From Gymnopilus junonius (taxonomy: Eukaryota; Basidiomycota; Agaricomycetes; Agaricales; Galerinaceae): a stretch of DNA of 64,000 nucleotides. This document shows positions 23,578-34,766 of the stretch, in pieces. The notes beneath the pieces were generated by a model. It ran no database searches, was not told the origin of the DNA, and was given only the letters and a program-made list of their open reading frames with translations. The translations under genes and the position numbers were made by a program. Every line of letters begins with the position of its first letter. Within the stretch, counting starts at the first letter, position 1. The stretch spans positions 350,491 to 414,490 of the forward strand of contig JADNYJ010000016.1 in assembly GCA_015501075.1 (NCBI GenBank). The letters are read 5' to 3'.

Positions 23578-26204
23578 TTAAGACCCCGCCCAACCAGTGA
23601 GGGAAGAGCTGTAATTAATGGTATAAGCAGGAGCGTGGTAGGTCGCCGGCATTGCTGCTGTCGTTCCATTCATCATAGTGAATGCCGGCGCCTGGGAAGT
23701 CGGAATGAGTCCAGCAGGTCTTTGTGAAGCACCCGATAATGGCTGGATATTATGCTTGTCTCTGGTGGCGTACAATCCCCCCGCCTGCGAGGCTGGCAAC
23801 GTAGCAGGCAGAGTCCGCTCAATGTCCTCAGTGACCAGACCCGAACTCATGCCTGGAAATTGGGGTATGAAGGAAGAACTTCAGTATCAAAGAGAACAGC
23901 AGTCGCGGCAACGAAGCTTTCTCCAAAGGTGAAACGCTCTTCGTCTTCTGGTGCCGACTTTTTGTGCGAACGGGACGTAGAACTTGGCTGGTCTTGTGGT
24001 ACATTGCGGTCCGGTAGAGGTGGCGCGTTTAAAACATGCATGGTCGCATCCGGCACATTCACATGAGGTTGCATTATGTTTGAAACCGGCGGCGACGCAC
24101 TTTGCGAGGGAGAGCTCAATACGGACTGCTGAGGGTGCTGTACATTAGGAACAGGCGCCTGCGAGTTGTAAGAGGAGGGCGGCAATCCATGCTGTTGAAG
24201 CTGCAAAACAGCAGACGACGGCGGAACCTGCGCGCATGGCAACAAAGTCTGGTGCGGATAAGATAGCGGACAATCGGGAGCAGCAGGAGCCTCCATAGAT
24301 TGCTGAGGAAGGGGCTGACCGTTGGACATGGGAGACGGCGAGTTGTAAGAATGCGGTAAGACTTGTTGCTGAGCAGGCACGAGATGAGGCTGCATGTCAT
24401 AGTTGCCATGATTTTGGGCCATTTCATGATAATACTGATGTCCGACGGGCGGAAAGTATGTTTGAATGCCAGGGTTATAGGAACCAACATAAGGTGGGGG
24501 TCCAGGAGGCGGAGGCCAGCCGCCTTCGGGGGTGCCTCCGGGATGGTGTGACGCGGTTTCGTGAGAGGTACCATGAAAAGAATGCGGCTGGGAATAGACG
24601 TCTTCAATGGTTGTCGCAGGAGTTACCGGTGAGGACATGTCCGACGACATGTATGAGGAACTCCCAGGCGAAACATCGTGGATGTGGCCTGCAGGAGAGA
24701 ATGGCCACGACTGGTTGTCGGGTTCAGGGGTGGACAGCCGAGAACCACGACGCGCCCACGTAGGTTGGCGACGCGCATGATGATCAGTAGGGCTAGCCTG
24801 GCTTAATCGGCTGAGTCTATCGGCTCTAGATTGCGAGAGTGCTCTTCCACCAGCTGTTGGGGAGGGAATCTGCTCGACTAAAGGAACAGGCATAGTCAAA
24901 GGTGCAGGCGGCGGTCGATATTTATGCTGAACGCGTTCCTCTTTGAAAAATGGTTGGCGGACAGGCTTGGCACCGTATACCTTTTTCTTCGTCAGTCCAT
25001 GCACTTGTTGTAGTTGACTGACCAGGCTAGGAGCTTGTTGATCTCCTTCGGCGGGCCCGGCCGCAGGGGTCGTTTCGTTGAAAACCTCGGGGTAAAAATT
25101 ATCCAAGGATATGAATTTCTCCTACCAGGAAAAATTCTCCCGGCAGGCTAGGGAAGCAGTGCTCGTTGAGAATCCTGCATTGAGCATGGTGATAATGTTA
25201 CGTACGAATGAGTAGATCCTATTCCGAGAGCGCCGATATCAGGGACATATTCCTCAACATTAATAAGAATCAGAGGCTCACTGGTATCACTGCGGGTTTC
25301 GTAGAACGGCCGCGCTGAGAGTCTGAACTTTAACTGCGTCAGATCCGGTGAGGAATAAAGAGACGTTTCGACATTTCCCTGAAATCGAAGCTGATATAGT
25401 GTTCAGTTTGCGTGATTATGGCGAGCCAGACAGCCCCCAAAGGGTATGGCCTAAAAGTGCTAGTAAAACTCACTGTCTCTCGAATAACAATGTTAGCGAG
25501 CCCATATCACTTTGTGAACTCACGACAATGTGGCAGTGAATCTTTTTCTGGAGAGCCGGATCTTCGGTCAGAAGGACAAGTCAGATCTAAGAAAAGTCTA
25601 AATTTATCTTACTTCACTCATTTTTTGAGCGAGGGATATCCACGGGGAATAACCAGTGCCGGAGAATGCCAGACTATTGTCGTCGGAAGGCGTGGTTGCT
25701 GCAACAATAATCAAGTGCAGTGCTGCTAACTGGGTCTGCGCCTTCATGGAGTCGAGAATCTCGAAGGGAGTCAGCAAAAGAATGATCAATGATGGGAATA
25801 ACGGCATACTTCGATACAATTATCTACCCGACCTGCGGTTATTTTATTTGCAGGGTTGGGATTGAAGGTGAGGTCGTGCAAACTATCATAGTACCCGCTA
25901 TACTGTCGAGGGATAGAAGAGTTCGGTCCAAGACTTTGAGAAGGATAACTCTCGAGTACGGACAGAGTAATCTGATGAATGGAAAAGGCTTCAGTACAAG
26001 AGTCAGTGGTAGTCATCGGCAAAAGGCCCTGACCGGAACAGAGGGGTTAGCCTGCACGAGGTTGTCGATGAGTCTCTTGAGGTGATTATCTCGCAGATCA
26101 GACCAAATATACGACATTGCTTGGGAGTTCTCGATGAGGAGTAGTGTTGCCACTGGCTGATGAGGATAGTCTGGCTTGAACACCGAGCCGAGCGAATTAT
26201 CCAT
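23578..26204 (-). CDS. Mediator subunit 25-like VWA-domain protein
   Basis: The ATG at 26204 opens a von Willebrand A-like domain: VATLLLIENSQAMSYIWSDL, LKRLIDNLVQANPSVPV, SIPRQYSGYYDSLHDLTFNP, AALHLIIVAATTPSDD, GYSPWISLAQKMSE, KKIHCHIVVSSQSDMGSLTL. A second folded part contains LTQLKFRLSARPFYE and LILINVEEYVPDIGALGIGS. The last 500 residues are Gln/Pro/His/Ser-rich and disordered, ending at the TAA at 23578-23580. This layout matches what I remember of fungal proteins annotated as Mediator subunit 25, which link activators to RNA polymerase II; the exact identity is inferred. Several GT-AG introns lie between 25100 and 25850. Frame breaks at 26021-26024 (AAAA) and 23862-23865 (GGGG) each lack one base, and two exon joins near 25390-25600 are also off by one. 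Confidence 0.7.
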
Positions 26205-27186
26205 GGCCGAAGGTTGCCAGAGGAGGGTTCTTTGGTAGATAGCGTCGATAACCGGATTTCAATGGTATAAGAAGGGAAAAGAGAGTGAGGTCGTGTCGGA
26301 AGGGATGTCTTTGAGAGGAAGTGGATCCTTATAGGACTTGGTCGGGCTTTCTAATATGACAAGATTGCGATTATGGACCGGTGATAATATAAATAACCAG
26401 GAAATGTATACACACCTTGCAGAGGCGATAAATTACTTCTCCCGGGTGCGATAGAATCCCAGAATCCTCTTCGTTCGACAGTCCTTGATCAAGACTCGGT
26501 ATATCGAGTCAGGTAGTCGTGAAATCGACGTTTGGGGGGCACAAATGTCGATAAATCAGTCCCTAGATCGTGGCTGCAAAGACCAATAGATTTCGGAGGA
26601 GATTTTTCACCACACTTGTCAACGAAAAGATGTCGGCTATGATATAGAGTTTTGGGAAGTGGGTTCTACGAAGACAGGGAATTCGTGGACGATGGTCGAA
26701 AAGAGGTTAAGCTGAACCCACGACAGGGCACGTGGTGGCAAGCTTCCCCCTATGGCACATGCCCCTGTTGGCGTCCTCGTTGCGTTCACTTCCACCAACC
26801 TGCCGTTCCACTGCAATGCTGACTGTCCACCGGATTCGCAGTACATTGCTAAATCGTTCACTATGTCTGATATATCGATTTTGAATAATCAAATGTATTT
26901 GGCCATATTTTGCTCCAATTTTCCGCAGTTTTGGAAAGGGGCCAATGAGCTGCATGCGCCCTCCTGCCTCTCCGCTATGTCGTTCCCCAATGTAAATCTC
27001 GACATATATTCTGGGTATACAACACATCCACAAGTATTTTTACTCGTATACTCGCTTTGAACGCCCCGCGTTGAGATTTGGCCCGACAATGCACGCCTTT
27101 GTACACCGTCACTCCGTACTTGGCCTGCAAAACTTTACCAAACAGTTCTCCATTGTTTAAATTAAGTCCTTTCGTGTCCCCTGCTA
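26205..27186. other. Spacer without recognisable gene
   Basis: About 1 kb upstream of the MED25-like gene. Frames at 26637-27089 on both strands are mutual shadows without recognisable domains. The right side of the MED25-like promoter should lie near 26205-26400. Confidence 0.4.
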
Positions 27187-27433
27187 CTACATTATCAACA
27201 GCTCAGCAACCACCCGGTTATCGACCAGGATAGCAGGGACCTTGACCCCCACATAGCCGCAGAAGTCGCCATAACCGTCCAGCTGGCGGGTCCGGAAAGC
27301 GCCGCTGTTTCGACAACAGTCATCACGGCCGTATTCTTGCCAAGAGTTCACGATTTATGGATCTTTCTTGCCTTTCGATGAAGATGTCCAAGGTTTCCAA
27401 GAGCACCAAATTCGTATACGCACGAGACGACAT
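27187..27433 (-). other. Possible short gene or gene relic
   Basis: From an ATG at 27433 the frame codes a helical stretch (MSSRAYTNLVLLETLDIFIE) and stops after 36 codons. A second frame then reads a Cys/Gly-rich, protein-like segment (CCRNSGAFRTRQLDGYGDFC) to a TAG at 27187-27189. C-rich third positions over 27190-27340 look coding. A frame break or small intron could join the two, but I cannot prove one. No family recognised. Confidence 0.25.
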
Positions 27434-28346
27434 TTTGGTGTTACATTCCCTCTCAGCTCAGAGCTGGTAAAACCGACAAGCGAAGGGGCGGAGAAAACAT
27501 GAGATGCTGAGGTGGCAAGAATGTATGAACATTCTATAGTTTATTCCAGACACTCCTGATTTTGCCAGCAAGGGAGACGTGTCTCGACGATATATCTGAC
27601 TGATAATCATTGGAGCAGTGACTGAGATTTTATGCAAGACCAGACCCGCTCGACTCTTAGGCACGTCCGTTTTCGCTGACGCATGTGATGGTCCAATGAA
27701 ACCTTAAGTTGCATCAATTGTCATACTTAGTTCTTACATGGCAAGAGCTAATCGAATACCATCTCGTCCTACTATTCTGGCAGGGTCTCATGACTTGGAA
27801 GATAATGATAAAATCGTGGACCGAGTCCTGTTGCTCTGTCCAGCTTTTGACCTCGAGATTATTTACGACACACAGATCGGCTGACTTCTGACTGGTCTAG
27901 ACGTAAGTAAACCAAAATAATCTAATAGGTTGCACCGGATACCACCGCCGCCTGAGAACTCCGACCCGTTGCTTAACGGAAAATAAAGTGAGGAAAAAGA
28001 AATTATTCCCACAAGGAACATGCTTACTCAAAATCTGATTGGACTCCGGCGTGGAATTTTGACAAGATGACACATGTACCCACCAAAATGGTGGGGACAT
28101 ACCTACCCGCACTATCCTAATCGCACTCGATATTTAATCCTAATTTTAGCACCGGAGACTCAGAGACGACGAATATTCTCCGACTCAGAATTCAATGATC
28201 GATATCTCATTCCTAGATGATAACACCAAACCTATCGTGTGGAAGAAAAGGCTAAATGGTGTCTCATTGATTGATTGTTGATTTTCAAGATTTTTTTGAG
28301 TATAATTATTTTTGGAGAGCCTAATACTGGGGTCACACCGAGGCGC
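27434..28346. other. Spacer without recognisable gene
   Basis: About 900 bases of A/T-moderate sequence with only short unsupported frames. Nothing else seen. Confidence 0.4.
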
Positions 28347-28744
28347 TTATCGATTTGCATCTATCTGCTTGCTTGGTTGATTATCGATGGCCTTGTGGGC
28401 CTTGTTTTTGTATCCGAGCTGGAATTGTCCTGATTCGGAGTTGATGGGAACAATGAGGCTCATTTCCCGCTTTAGGTCGCCGACTCGCGACGGATGGCGA
28501 AGAAGATCTTCCAATAACTGTACACGTAGAACTTGAACTGTTCGAACCGCCTTGTCAAACAGTGATCGTGTTTGCAGGCGCTTTCAACTCAAAGACCAAA
28601 GAGGCAAGAGCGGGGGCTGTGCCGTGATGCCGATTGTGGCGCACGTTGACGTGGGGACGAAACGGAATCACATCGTACTTTCACGGCAACCACCACTACG
28701 GCAAGTCCTCGCGAGGTACAACAGGGCACAATGCCAACAAACAT
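28347..28744 (-). CDS. Unknown short protein with frame breaks
   Basis: The C-terminal 60 codons are convincingly coding: VQLLEDLLRHPSRVGDLKRE, then SLIVPINSESGQFQLGYKNK, ending at the TAA at 28347-28349. Upstream, after a one-base break at AAA 28557-28559, the frame continues backwards as HGTAPALASLVFELKAPANT. A possible ATG at 28744 opens a short frame with MFVGIVPCC. The three parts could make a product of about 130 residues, but the first join is not solved. Only 47 bases separate its start from the end of the GNAT gene on the same strand. It may be a relic of a longer gene. No family recognised. Confidence 0.4.
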
Positions 28745-28791
28745 AGGCCAGTTTTATTTCGAATACAGCCAGTTATGACAGTGGCCTAGCC

Positions 28792-29593
28792 CTACTTCAC
28801 GCGCTTCATGATGACCTCCACCTTTTCTCTACCACTATCTTCCCAATCATCCCAACAATGACTTAACATCGCCGTGTCTCTGCCCACACACTCCCTCCTT
28901 GGATCACCTTCCCTCAATTCTTTGCCATTTCCTGCACCGGCAGCCTCCTTTCCTTTCGGAAGCACCCTATCCCATCTCAAAATCCTCTCAAGCTTGAATC
29001 CCATCCTTTCCGCAAGGCGTATGCTCGGCTTGTTCAGGACATTGGCTTGCCAGAATACTCTTCTTAAACCTAAAGCCCCTGCCTGTTGAGATGGCAGATT
29101 GAGTGCATATTGCAGTAGGAGGCCAACAGCATTCGACGCAATATGAGTTTTTTGGAACGGAGGCAAGATGATGATGCAACCAATCTCCGTTGACAGGTTC
29201 GCTTCGGAAGAATTGATTAAACCCAAGGTTCCCGCGATTGCACCTGGATGACCATCTGTCCCTGGTTTAGTCTTATCAAATATGGTGAAGAGAATATAGC
29301 CGGGGTTTAGACGGATTCTGCTCTCGATGAGATTGGTTACAAAGTCGCTAGCATCCTTAAAGGGGCCGAAAGGGAGATAAGTCCATAGTTCTGGGTAAAG
29401 AAGCGCTTGATCCATGAATGGTTTTGCATGGTTAGAAGGCTTCAAAGGTATCCTGCTCAGCTTCAAACGTCTCCCAAGCGAATTTGAATGCTCTTACTAT
29501 GAACGGCGTCAGTTGGACGCGTTCGTTTTCCAACGTCTCGGGCACAGAAAAACAGAAGTTGATGTCGTATCGCCCTGCTGATTCATTAGCCAT
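28792..29593 (-). CDS. GNAT-family N-acetyltransferase (RimJ/RimL type)
   Basis: Probably transfers an acetyl group from acetyl-CoA to an amine; the substrate is unknown. Exon 1 (29498-29593, ATG at 29593) gives MANESAGRYDINFCFSVPET and the usual strand before the fold (ENERVQLTPF). A GTAAGA...GCAG intron follows, and exon 2 starts at 29452. Family landmarks are LYPELWTYLPFGPFKDASDF, AGTLGLINSSEANLSTEIGC, ILPPFQKTHIASNAVGLLL, RRVFWQANVLNKPSIRLAER (the N-x-x-S acetyl-CoA helix) and MGFKLERILRWDRVLPKGK. The splice join is off by one base, so one base is probably missing near it. Length of about 250 residues fits the family. Confidence 0.82.
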
Positions 29594-30289
29594 TTTTCAG
29601 GAGCTCGGAGAAATGTTCTAAACGCGTTGTGGACCGTTGCGTGCAAGGTGGAAGAGAGAAAGCTGGCAGTTATTTTGTTCTGCGAGGACGGGATTAATAC
29701 CAGTGTGAGTCATGTCGGTACCAAATTTCAAATTGTCACGCTACACTTATGTGCTCGAAGCCTCGAACTCAAGAATTGCCGACGAGATCTGGCAGGCATC
29801 GAAATCGATAATATGGTTATCTATCAACGTTCAGGGAAGGCCTAATGTTTGCCTGGTGAGAGCCATGATATAATCAAAGGTTTCAATTCCTGAAGGATGA
29901 GAGGTTCTTGATGGGCATCAACCATGGCCAGCAATCACATCTTCCAGAAAAAGAGAGGCAATGAGTTATTTGGCATAGCCTCACTGTCGAGTCCAAGGAC
30001 GTCGGTCATCGATCAACTGGAGGCTGGATGATTTCAGGGCTGTACATATCATCATGGTGCCCGCGCGCATAAGCTTGCCGGGCGTGTCCCGCTCGACCGG
30101 GCCGTACTATGATGTCAGGATGTATTTTAGGGCTGCCAGCTCGCCTCCTTACACCACTCAATGACGCTTGTAGAATGCACTGAACGTTCACTCGAGGTAT
30201 TCAAGCTCAACGTCATTGGGTACTTAAAATTCGGTCCCTTTCTGCGTTCCACAGGGTCGACGTCATTGGATTTGGAGGTCATCGACAAG
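29594..30289. other. Divergent spacer between GNAT gene and small hydrophobic gene
   Basis: About 700 bases containing both promoters. No coding sequence supported. Confidence 0.5.
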
Positions 30290-30297
30290 TATAAGAG
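30290..30297 (+). promoter_or_regulatory. TATA box of the small hydrophobic protein gene
   Basis: TATAAGAG lies 70 bases upstream of the ATG at 30367, a normal spacing for a TATA-driven fungal gene with a short leader. Confidence 0.5.
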
Positions 30298-30366
30298 TCC
30301 CCGCTTTACACTTATGTCTTCACTTTAACGCAAGTATCAACCCTTCTGAACAAATTACACGCAAAA

Positions 30367-30704
30367 ATGGCGCGTTTATTATACTTGAGAGTATCTGAAT
30401 GGCTAATTGAACCTTCATTTCTTGTTCAGGGCTCTATATTTTCTGCGATTGGTGGCGGCATCAACGCTGTTATTTCTGCCATTGCTGGCGTCATCATGGC
30501 TATTGTCTCTGCGATTACAGCTGTAAGCATTCACACCTCCCCATGCAGTTTCATCCAGGCTAATTCGTATACGACTTGTAGGTGATCGTAACAATCTTTA
30601 ACGTGATCGCCGACATCCTTTGTTGTCGATGCTTTGGATCTCGCAGATCAGGACGGCGCACAAGAAGAGGACGTGCTGGCAGAGGAATGGGAACTTCGTA
30701 TTAG
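30367..30704 (+). CDS. Small hydrophobic basidiomycete protein with basic tail
   Basis: A short protein of about 70-85 residues. Its core is a long Ile/Ala/Val helix (GSIFSAIGGGINAVISAIAG, then VIMAIVSAITAVIVTIFNVI). It is followed by Cys-Cys (DILCCRCF) and an Arg/Gly-rich tail (GSRRSGRRTRRGRAGRGMGT) ending at the TAG at 30702-30704. An intron GTAAGC...TGTAG at about 30522-30581 joins ...ITAV to IVTIF in frame. A strong acceptor (TTGTTCAG) ends just before GSIF, so an upstream phase-0 intron probably removes about 39 bases and the mature N-terminus may be near that site. Very similar tiny proteins are common, often in families, in mushroom genomes; function is unknown. The Cys pair could be palmitoylated (inference). 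Confidence 0.7.
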
Positions 30705-31590
30705 GCCCTATCCTTTCTCACCTCCAATTCCCATGAAACATGCACGACCTACTAACATGACCCCGATATCGATATACCCTTGTTACCAAGACCTTCTAAT
30801 GCTGTATCTTTGACTTAATCCGATTTATTGTGTAGATCGTACAATATCCATAAACGCTAGTCCCATCTCGACAAATTTAACTGACTTGTATTCTGACCCG
30901 TCCAAAGTGTCAATTTGCATTCAATTATCGAGCTTATGATCCGAGATACGAGCACGAATGACCCACATTGCTTCCCACTATAGGCAAGGACCAATAGCCT
31001 CGGACCAAGGCTGGCTTAAAATAGGCTTGAGCATGCCGAGTCTATCAAGTCAAAATAAGATAAGATTACATATGATGATGATCTATTTCGATCACCTCTA
31101 CATAGAACAGTCCTCATTTCACGACGCTCACCATGCCCCCCATCCCCCTCTCTCGCATACCCCCATCATCCTGAGCATTCCCCTCGTATAAATACAGCAC
31201 CTGTAGTTATTCATTTTCCTTACCTTGCTTTCCCCACGATCCCAGCTGATTGACCCTGATCCCAGAATTTGCTTAAATCTCCTTTAACAGAAATCGACTC
31301 CGGAGGAACTTGCTTCCATCTTGGAAGAAAAACAGGGTCTATCGACATATATCCTTGGTATAATTTACGGGACCGGTGTCACTCTTCTTGGTCCTGCTAA
31401 TCGATCGATCATCGTGGTCGTTTGAGAGGCATTTATACCATATGCACCCGGCTGGAATTATACTTGTCATATCACAGGATCATCCCTTCCCGAATTATTC
31501 CAAATCTTCCAAGTTCGTTCCCTCTCTTGGTTTTGTGGCCCACACACGCGACCACCCGGACCGTATTTCGAAACAACACAGTTGCTAATT
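30705..31590. other. Promoter and leader region of F-box gene 1
   Basis: About 890 bases with no supported gene. A TATA box is listed separately at 31187. The interval from there to the ATG at 31591 may be a long, possibly spliced 5' UTR. Confidence 0.45.
31187..31194 (+). promoter_or_regulatory. TATA box upstream of F-box gene 1
   Basis: TATAAATA follows a C-rich tract. It lies about 400 bases before the F-box ATG at 31591, so transcription would give a long leader, or the true start codon lies elsewhere. Confidence 0.4.
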
Positions 31591-33018
31591 ATGCCTCTCT
31601 TTTCATTATCGGATTCAGAGGGCGACTCTCCGCCGCTTACACCAGTCACCCCGCCCCCATTCAATGGGCCATCTAGAAGGCTGCCTATTGAGCTCCTTTC
31701 GGAGATCTTCCTTCTATGCGTTGAGGAGCGCATGGATGAGAGGAATACCATTGAAATACCCCTCCTGTTGTGCAGCATTTGCTCAAGATGGCGTGATGCA
31801 GCCATCAGCAATCCCCTCTTGTGGTCGCGCCTGTCGATCCAACTCCGTGGGTCAGTGTCCAAGCAAAAGACAGCCCTCGTAGACACTTGGCTTGTTCGTT
31901 CTGCAGCATGCCCACTCACGATATACGTCTTTTGGGAGGAGTGTCCTTTTGCAGACAATCACGTCGTCCTGGAGAGGCTCATGGCACACTCTGAGAGGTG
32001 GAAAACAATGTTCTTCTACTTACCATACCGTGCCTTCAGATCATTTGCCGCCGTACGGAACCGTCTGCCAATGCTTACCGACCTGAGCCTTGGTACAGAC
32101 GACGACGTCAGTCTTCCCTCTCCAACCCCATCCAACCCGAGTCATTTCAATATGTTCGAGATCGCTCCTCGGCTCCGTTCTCTAGAGTGCGTCAACTTCT
32201 CACCAACCATCCTCAAATTTCCATGGGCTCAACTTGAGGAAATCCCACTCGTATCGGGGAACGTCGAAGACTGCCTCAACATCCTGCGCCGCGGCATCGG
32301 GCTCTCAAAGATCAGCGTCATCTTTGTAGAAGGCGGACCCGTAAACGCGTCGCCGATAGGACAGTACCCACACGTCTGCCACAACCACCTAACGTGCCTC
32401 ACTATCATGACGCCGCCGTGGAACGAGGTTGTTGACCTTAGAGCGCTCTTCCCCCATTTGACATTGCCGCACCTCGAGACGCTCACCATATGCAATTTCA
32501 ACTCCACCTTTGGGCAGGAATTTACGCAGTTTCTCTCTAGGTTGCACACTCTCAAAACTTTACACCTTCGGAAGACGGCATTGCCAGATGACCAGCTTGT
32601 GGACGGACTGAAGCACTTGACATCGTTAACTAGCCTGATAGTGTTATCGTCTTCTAGCAGACCCGCTGCGGCCGCGCATGGTGATGGGGAATCAGAGTTG
32701 ACAGTGACGCGTTATCTTCTAGAGGCCCTCACGCGCAATTTTTTCTCCAATGACGCGATGGACGGCATGCTACTTCCGCACCTGCGGAATTTAGAGCTCA
32801 CAGTGAGCTCTACAGCAGCTCGGGAACTCGACATATTCATCGATATGCTACAGTCCCGCTTACGCGACGATGAAGGTTTGGCCAGGCTGGAGCATGTCCG
32901 AGTCCGACCGTCTGTGGAATTGGACGCCGAGTTCCTCATAAGACTGATTGAACTGAGGGACTTCGGTCTGGAAGTGGAGGTTGAAGTAGAGGACACGGCA
33001 CCGTCCGAAGCTTTTTAA
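31591..33018 (+). CDS. F-box protein 1 with LRR-like repeats
   Basis: Likely substrate adaptor of an SCF ubiquitin ligase. A single exon gives about 475 residues from ATG at 31591; an in-frame TTG at 31582 is less likely as start. The F-box is near residues 25-75: RRLPIELLSEIFLLCVEER, then LLLCSICSRWRDAAISNPLL. This is the typical mushroom F-box-like pattern (LPxELLxEIF ... VCxxWRxxA). The remainder shows irregular leucine-rich segments such as LPHLETLTICNFNS and LHTLKTLHLRKTALPD, and an acidic end. The frame is intact. Substrate unknown. Confidence 0.85.
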   Translation: MPLFSLSDSEGDSPPLTPVTPPPFNGPSRRLPIELLSEIFLLCVEERMDERNTIEIPLLLCSICSRWRDAAISNPLLWSRLSIQLRGSVSKQKTALVDTWLVRSAACPLTIYVFWEECPFADNHVVLERLMAHSERWKTMFFYLPYRAFRSFAAVRNRLPMLTDLSLGTDDDVSLPSPTPSNPSHFNMFEIAPRLRSLECVNFSPTILKFPWAQLEEIPLVSGNVEDCLNILRRGIGLSKISVIFVEGGPVNASPIGQYPHVCHNHLTCLTIMTPPWNEVVDLRALFPHLTLPHLETLTICNFNSTFGQEFTQFLSRLHTLKTLHLRKTALPDDQLVDGLKHLTSLTSLIVLSSSSRPAAAAHGDGESELTVTRYLLEALTRNFFSNDAMDGMLLPHLRNLELTVSSTAARELDIFIDMLQSRLRDDEGLARLEHVRVRPSVELDAEFLIRLIELRDFGLEVEVEVEDTAPSEAF

Positions 33019-33406
33019 CGAGTGCACGCATCCTCTTGCCCATCATGATCGTCATGAATTCGTCTCTCTGGCTTTTCACGACAGAAAACGGGTATTATCT
33101 TACAATCCCTATATATGCACTTTGGTCGCCACTGCACTGGAGGTACGACGACACAGCCAAGCAAATCCATTCATGTACAGATTTCTCCAGGGTCTAGCAT
33201 CTCAACGTGTAATACAACTCGACTCTATTCTTTGTCTGTTCTTCGTTGTCTTTGCAATCCACACCGTATGCATAGTGTCCTCGGTATTTTAGTTCGACGT
33301 CTTTGTTTTCTCTTTCCACCTGCACCATTATATGTAAATTAGCAATCTTATAGAAACTTGCGCACACCAGAAGACTTTCCAGCGACGGGCAACGGGCAAA
33401 AGGTAC
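33019..33406. other. Spacer between convergent F-box 1 and carrier genes
   Basis: Holds both 3' ends. The carrier may use an extra last exon here: GTGAGT at the final codons and an acceptor TATAAG near 33350 would add a short hydrophobic tail instead of the TGA at 33407. Confidence 0.4.
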
Positions 33407-34766
33407 TCACAAATCCATGAAGAACTGCCAAAGGACAGAGAACATCAGGCCCTGCAGACCATTAGCTAAAATCCTGGTCTTGAGTCCTCGTCCGAAGAGT
33501 CCGCGAAGCCCATCGACAGCTATCACAGCTTGTGCAGCAGCGGCATATCCGATGCGGGTTTCATTCACTTGTCTGTAAGTCTTGACAACTCTAAGGGAAT
33601 TAGAGACGGTGTCCGATGCTATGGAGGCAACGAAACCGATGAATGCACGTCGAGCTAGTTTTTCCAAGGTGGTGTGTGCTTCTGGAAGATGGCCTTCCAG
33701 GAAATTATAGGTACCGAACCACTGCAAAGAAGAGGTAAGCGTCAGTGTAGAATGACAACAAAACTTTGTGAATACGAACGGGATAATGTCCCACAAACGT
33801 GGCCGCAGCCGTTGCTATCGCACCATACCACAAAGTACCAATGCCATATTTCTTGACCTATAAAACACAACCAAGGAAAAATTTAAATAGAAAGCCTTCA
33901 AATGAAGAATAAGGGTACACACCCGAGCTTTGAGGATGTGAACGCCAGGCTTCCCCTGAGTCTGCAGCGTTGTCTTGATAGTATCAATCGGCGTCAAAAC
34001 CATCCTAAATGTAGCTGCTGCCAATGACGCAAACACCGACTTCACCAGATCAGGGAGTTTCTTCATGTACGGGTTCGAGTTAAGCAGGGCGAAAATACCA
34101 GCGTTAGCGGCGGTATCGCCGAAGCGAGATACCGGGCCCTGGACGAGAGCGGCTGTGAGTCCTTGGTAGTAACGCGTCCATCCGCCGTCAGCGAAGAGGG
34201 TGTGGATAGCTTGGGTGGTGGTTGTGCCGTATCGGTATTGATAGTTCATAACAGTACGTAGAGGCTATCAAAGGGAAATTTTTAATTAAGAGGCACTGCA
34301 AGACGAAAGGGTAGGTATACCATGAGGGTAAGGACTTGCAAAACCATTGCTAGAAATTTCCCTCAGAACATGGGTTGGTGATGCACTGGCACTGGTAGAA
34401 ATACCTGCAGCACCACTCAAACCACCTCCAAGAGCACTCTTCAAGGCTCCCGCGAGGTCGAACTGGCAGTGTACCGAGACTTGATAAGCAACTTCTGGCT
34501 CAGCAACACCATTAAGAACTTACATCCTTGTCTCCAGATTCGATAAATCCCTTAATGAGCAGGGCCAAAGCCACCAATCCTCCAGTAATAAGGGCCCCAT
34601 AGAACGCGTACCACCTCCAGTCTAAATCGTCGGCTTTGGGCGATACGTTTTCACCGTTCTCGACAAACTGGGCATGGACGTTCTCCTCGTCGGGTCTTTG
34701 AGGAGTCAGAAGAGGTTGCCGTTCGTCTCCACTCGCAGTCTGCGAGGGCTCCTTTTGGGCAGTCAT
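33407..34766 (-). CDS. Mitochondrial carrier (SLC25) family protein with N-terminal membrane extension
   Basis: Six exons join in frame: 34524-34766, 34405-34462, 34321-34349, 33923-34264, 33780-33857 and 33407-33721. The first 80 residues are an acidic, Pro-rich leader followed by a membrane helix (WRWYAFYGALITGGLVALAL). The carrier part follows: GALKSALGGGLSGAAAMVLQ, TLMPLRTVMNYQYRYG, a signature PIDTIKTTLQTQGKPG, then VKKYGIGTLWYGAIATAAAT and SDTVSNSLRVVKTYRQ. Only one repeat keeps the canonical PxDxxK signature; the others are degenerate. The extra N-terminal helix sets it apart from normal six-helix carriers and suggests an unusual transporter or a non-canonical inner-membrane protein. 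Substrate unknown. Confidence 0.82.

Noticed and set aside
26637..27089. Overlapping frames on both strands upstream of the MED25-like gene
   Set aside because: Mutual shadows without domain, codon pattern or introns.
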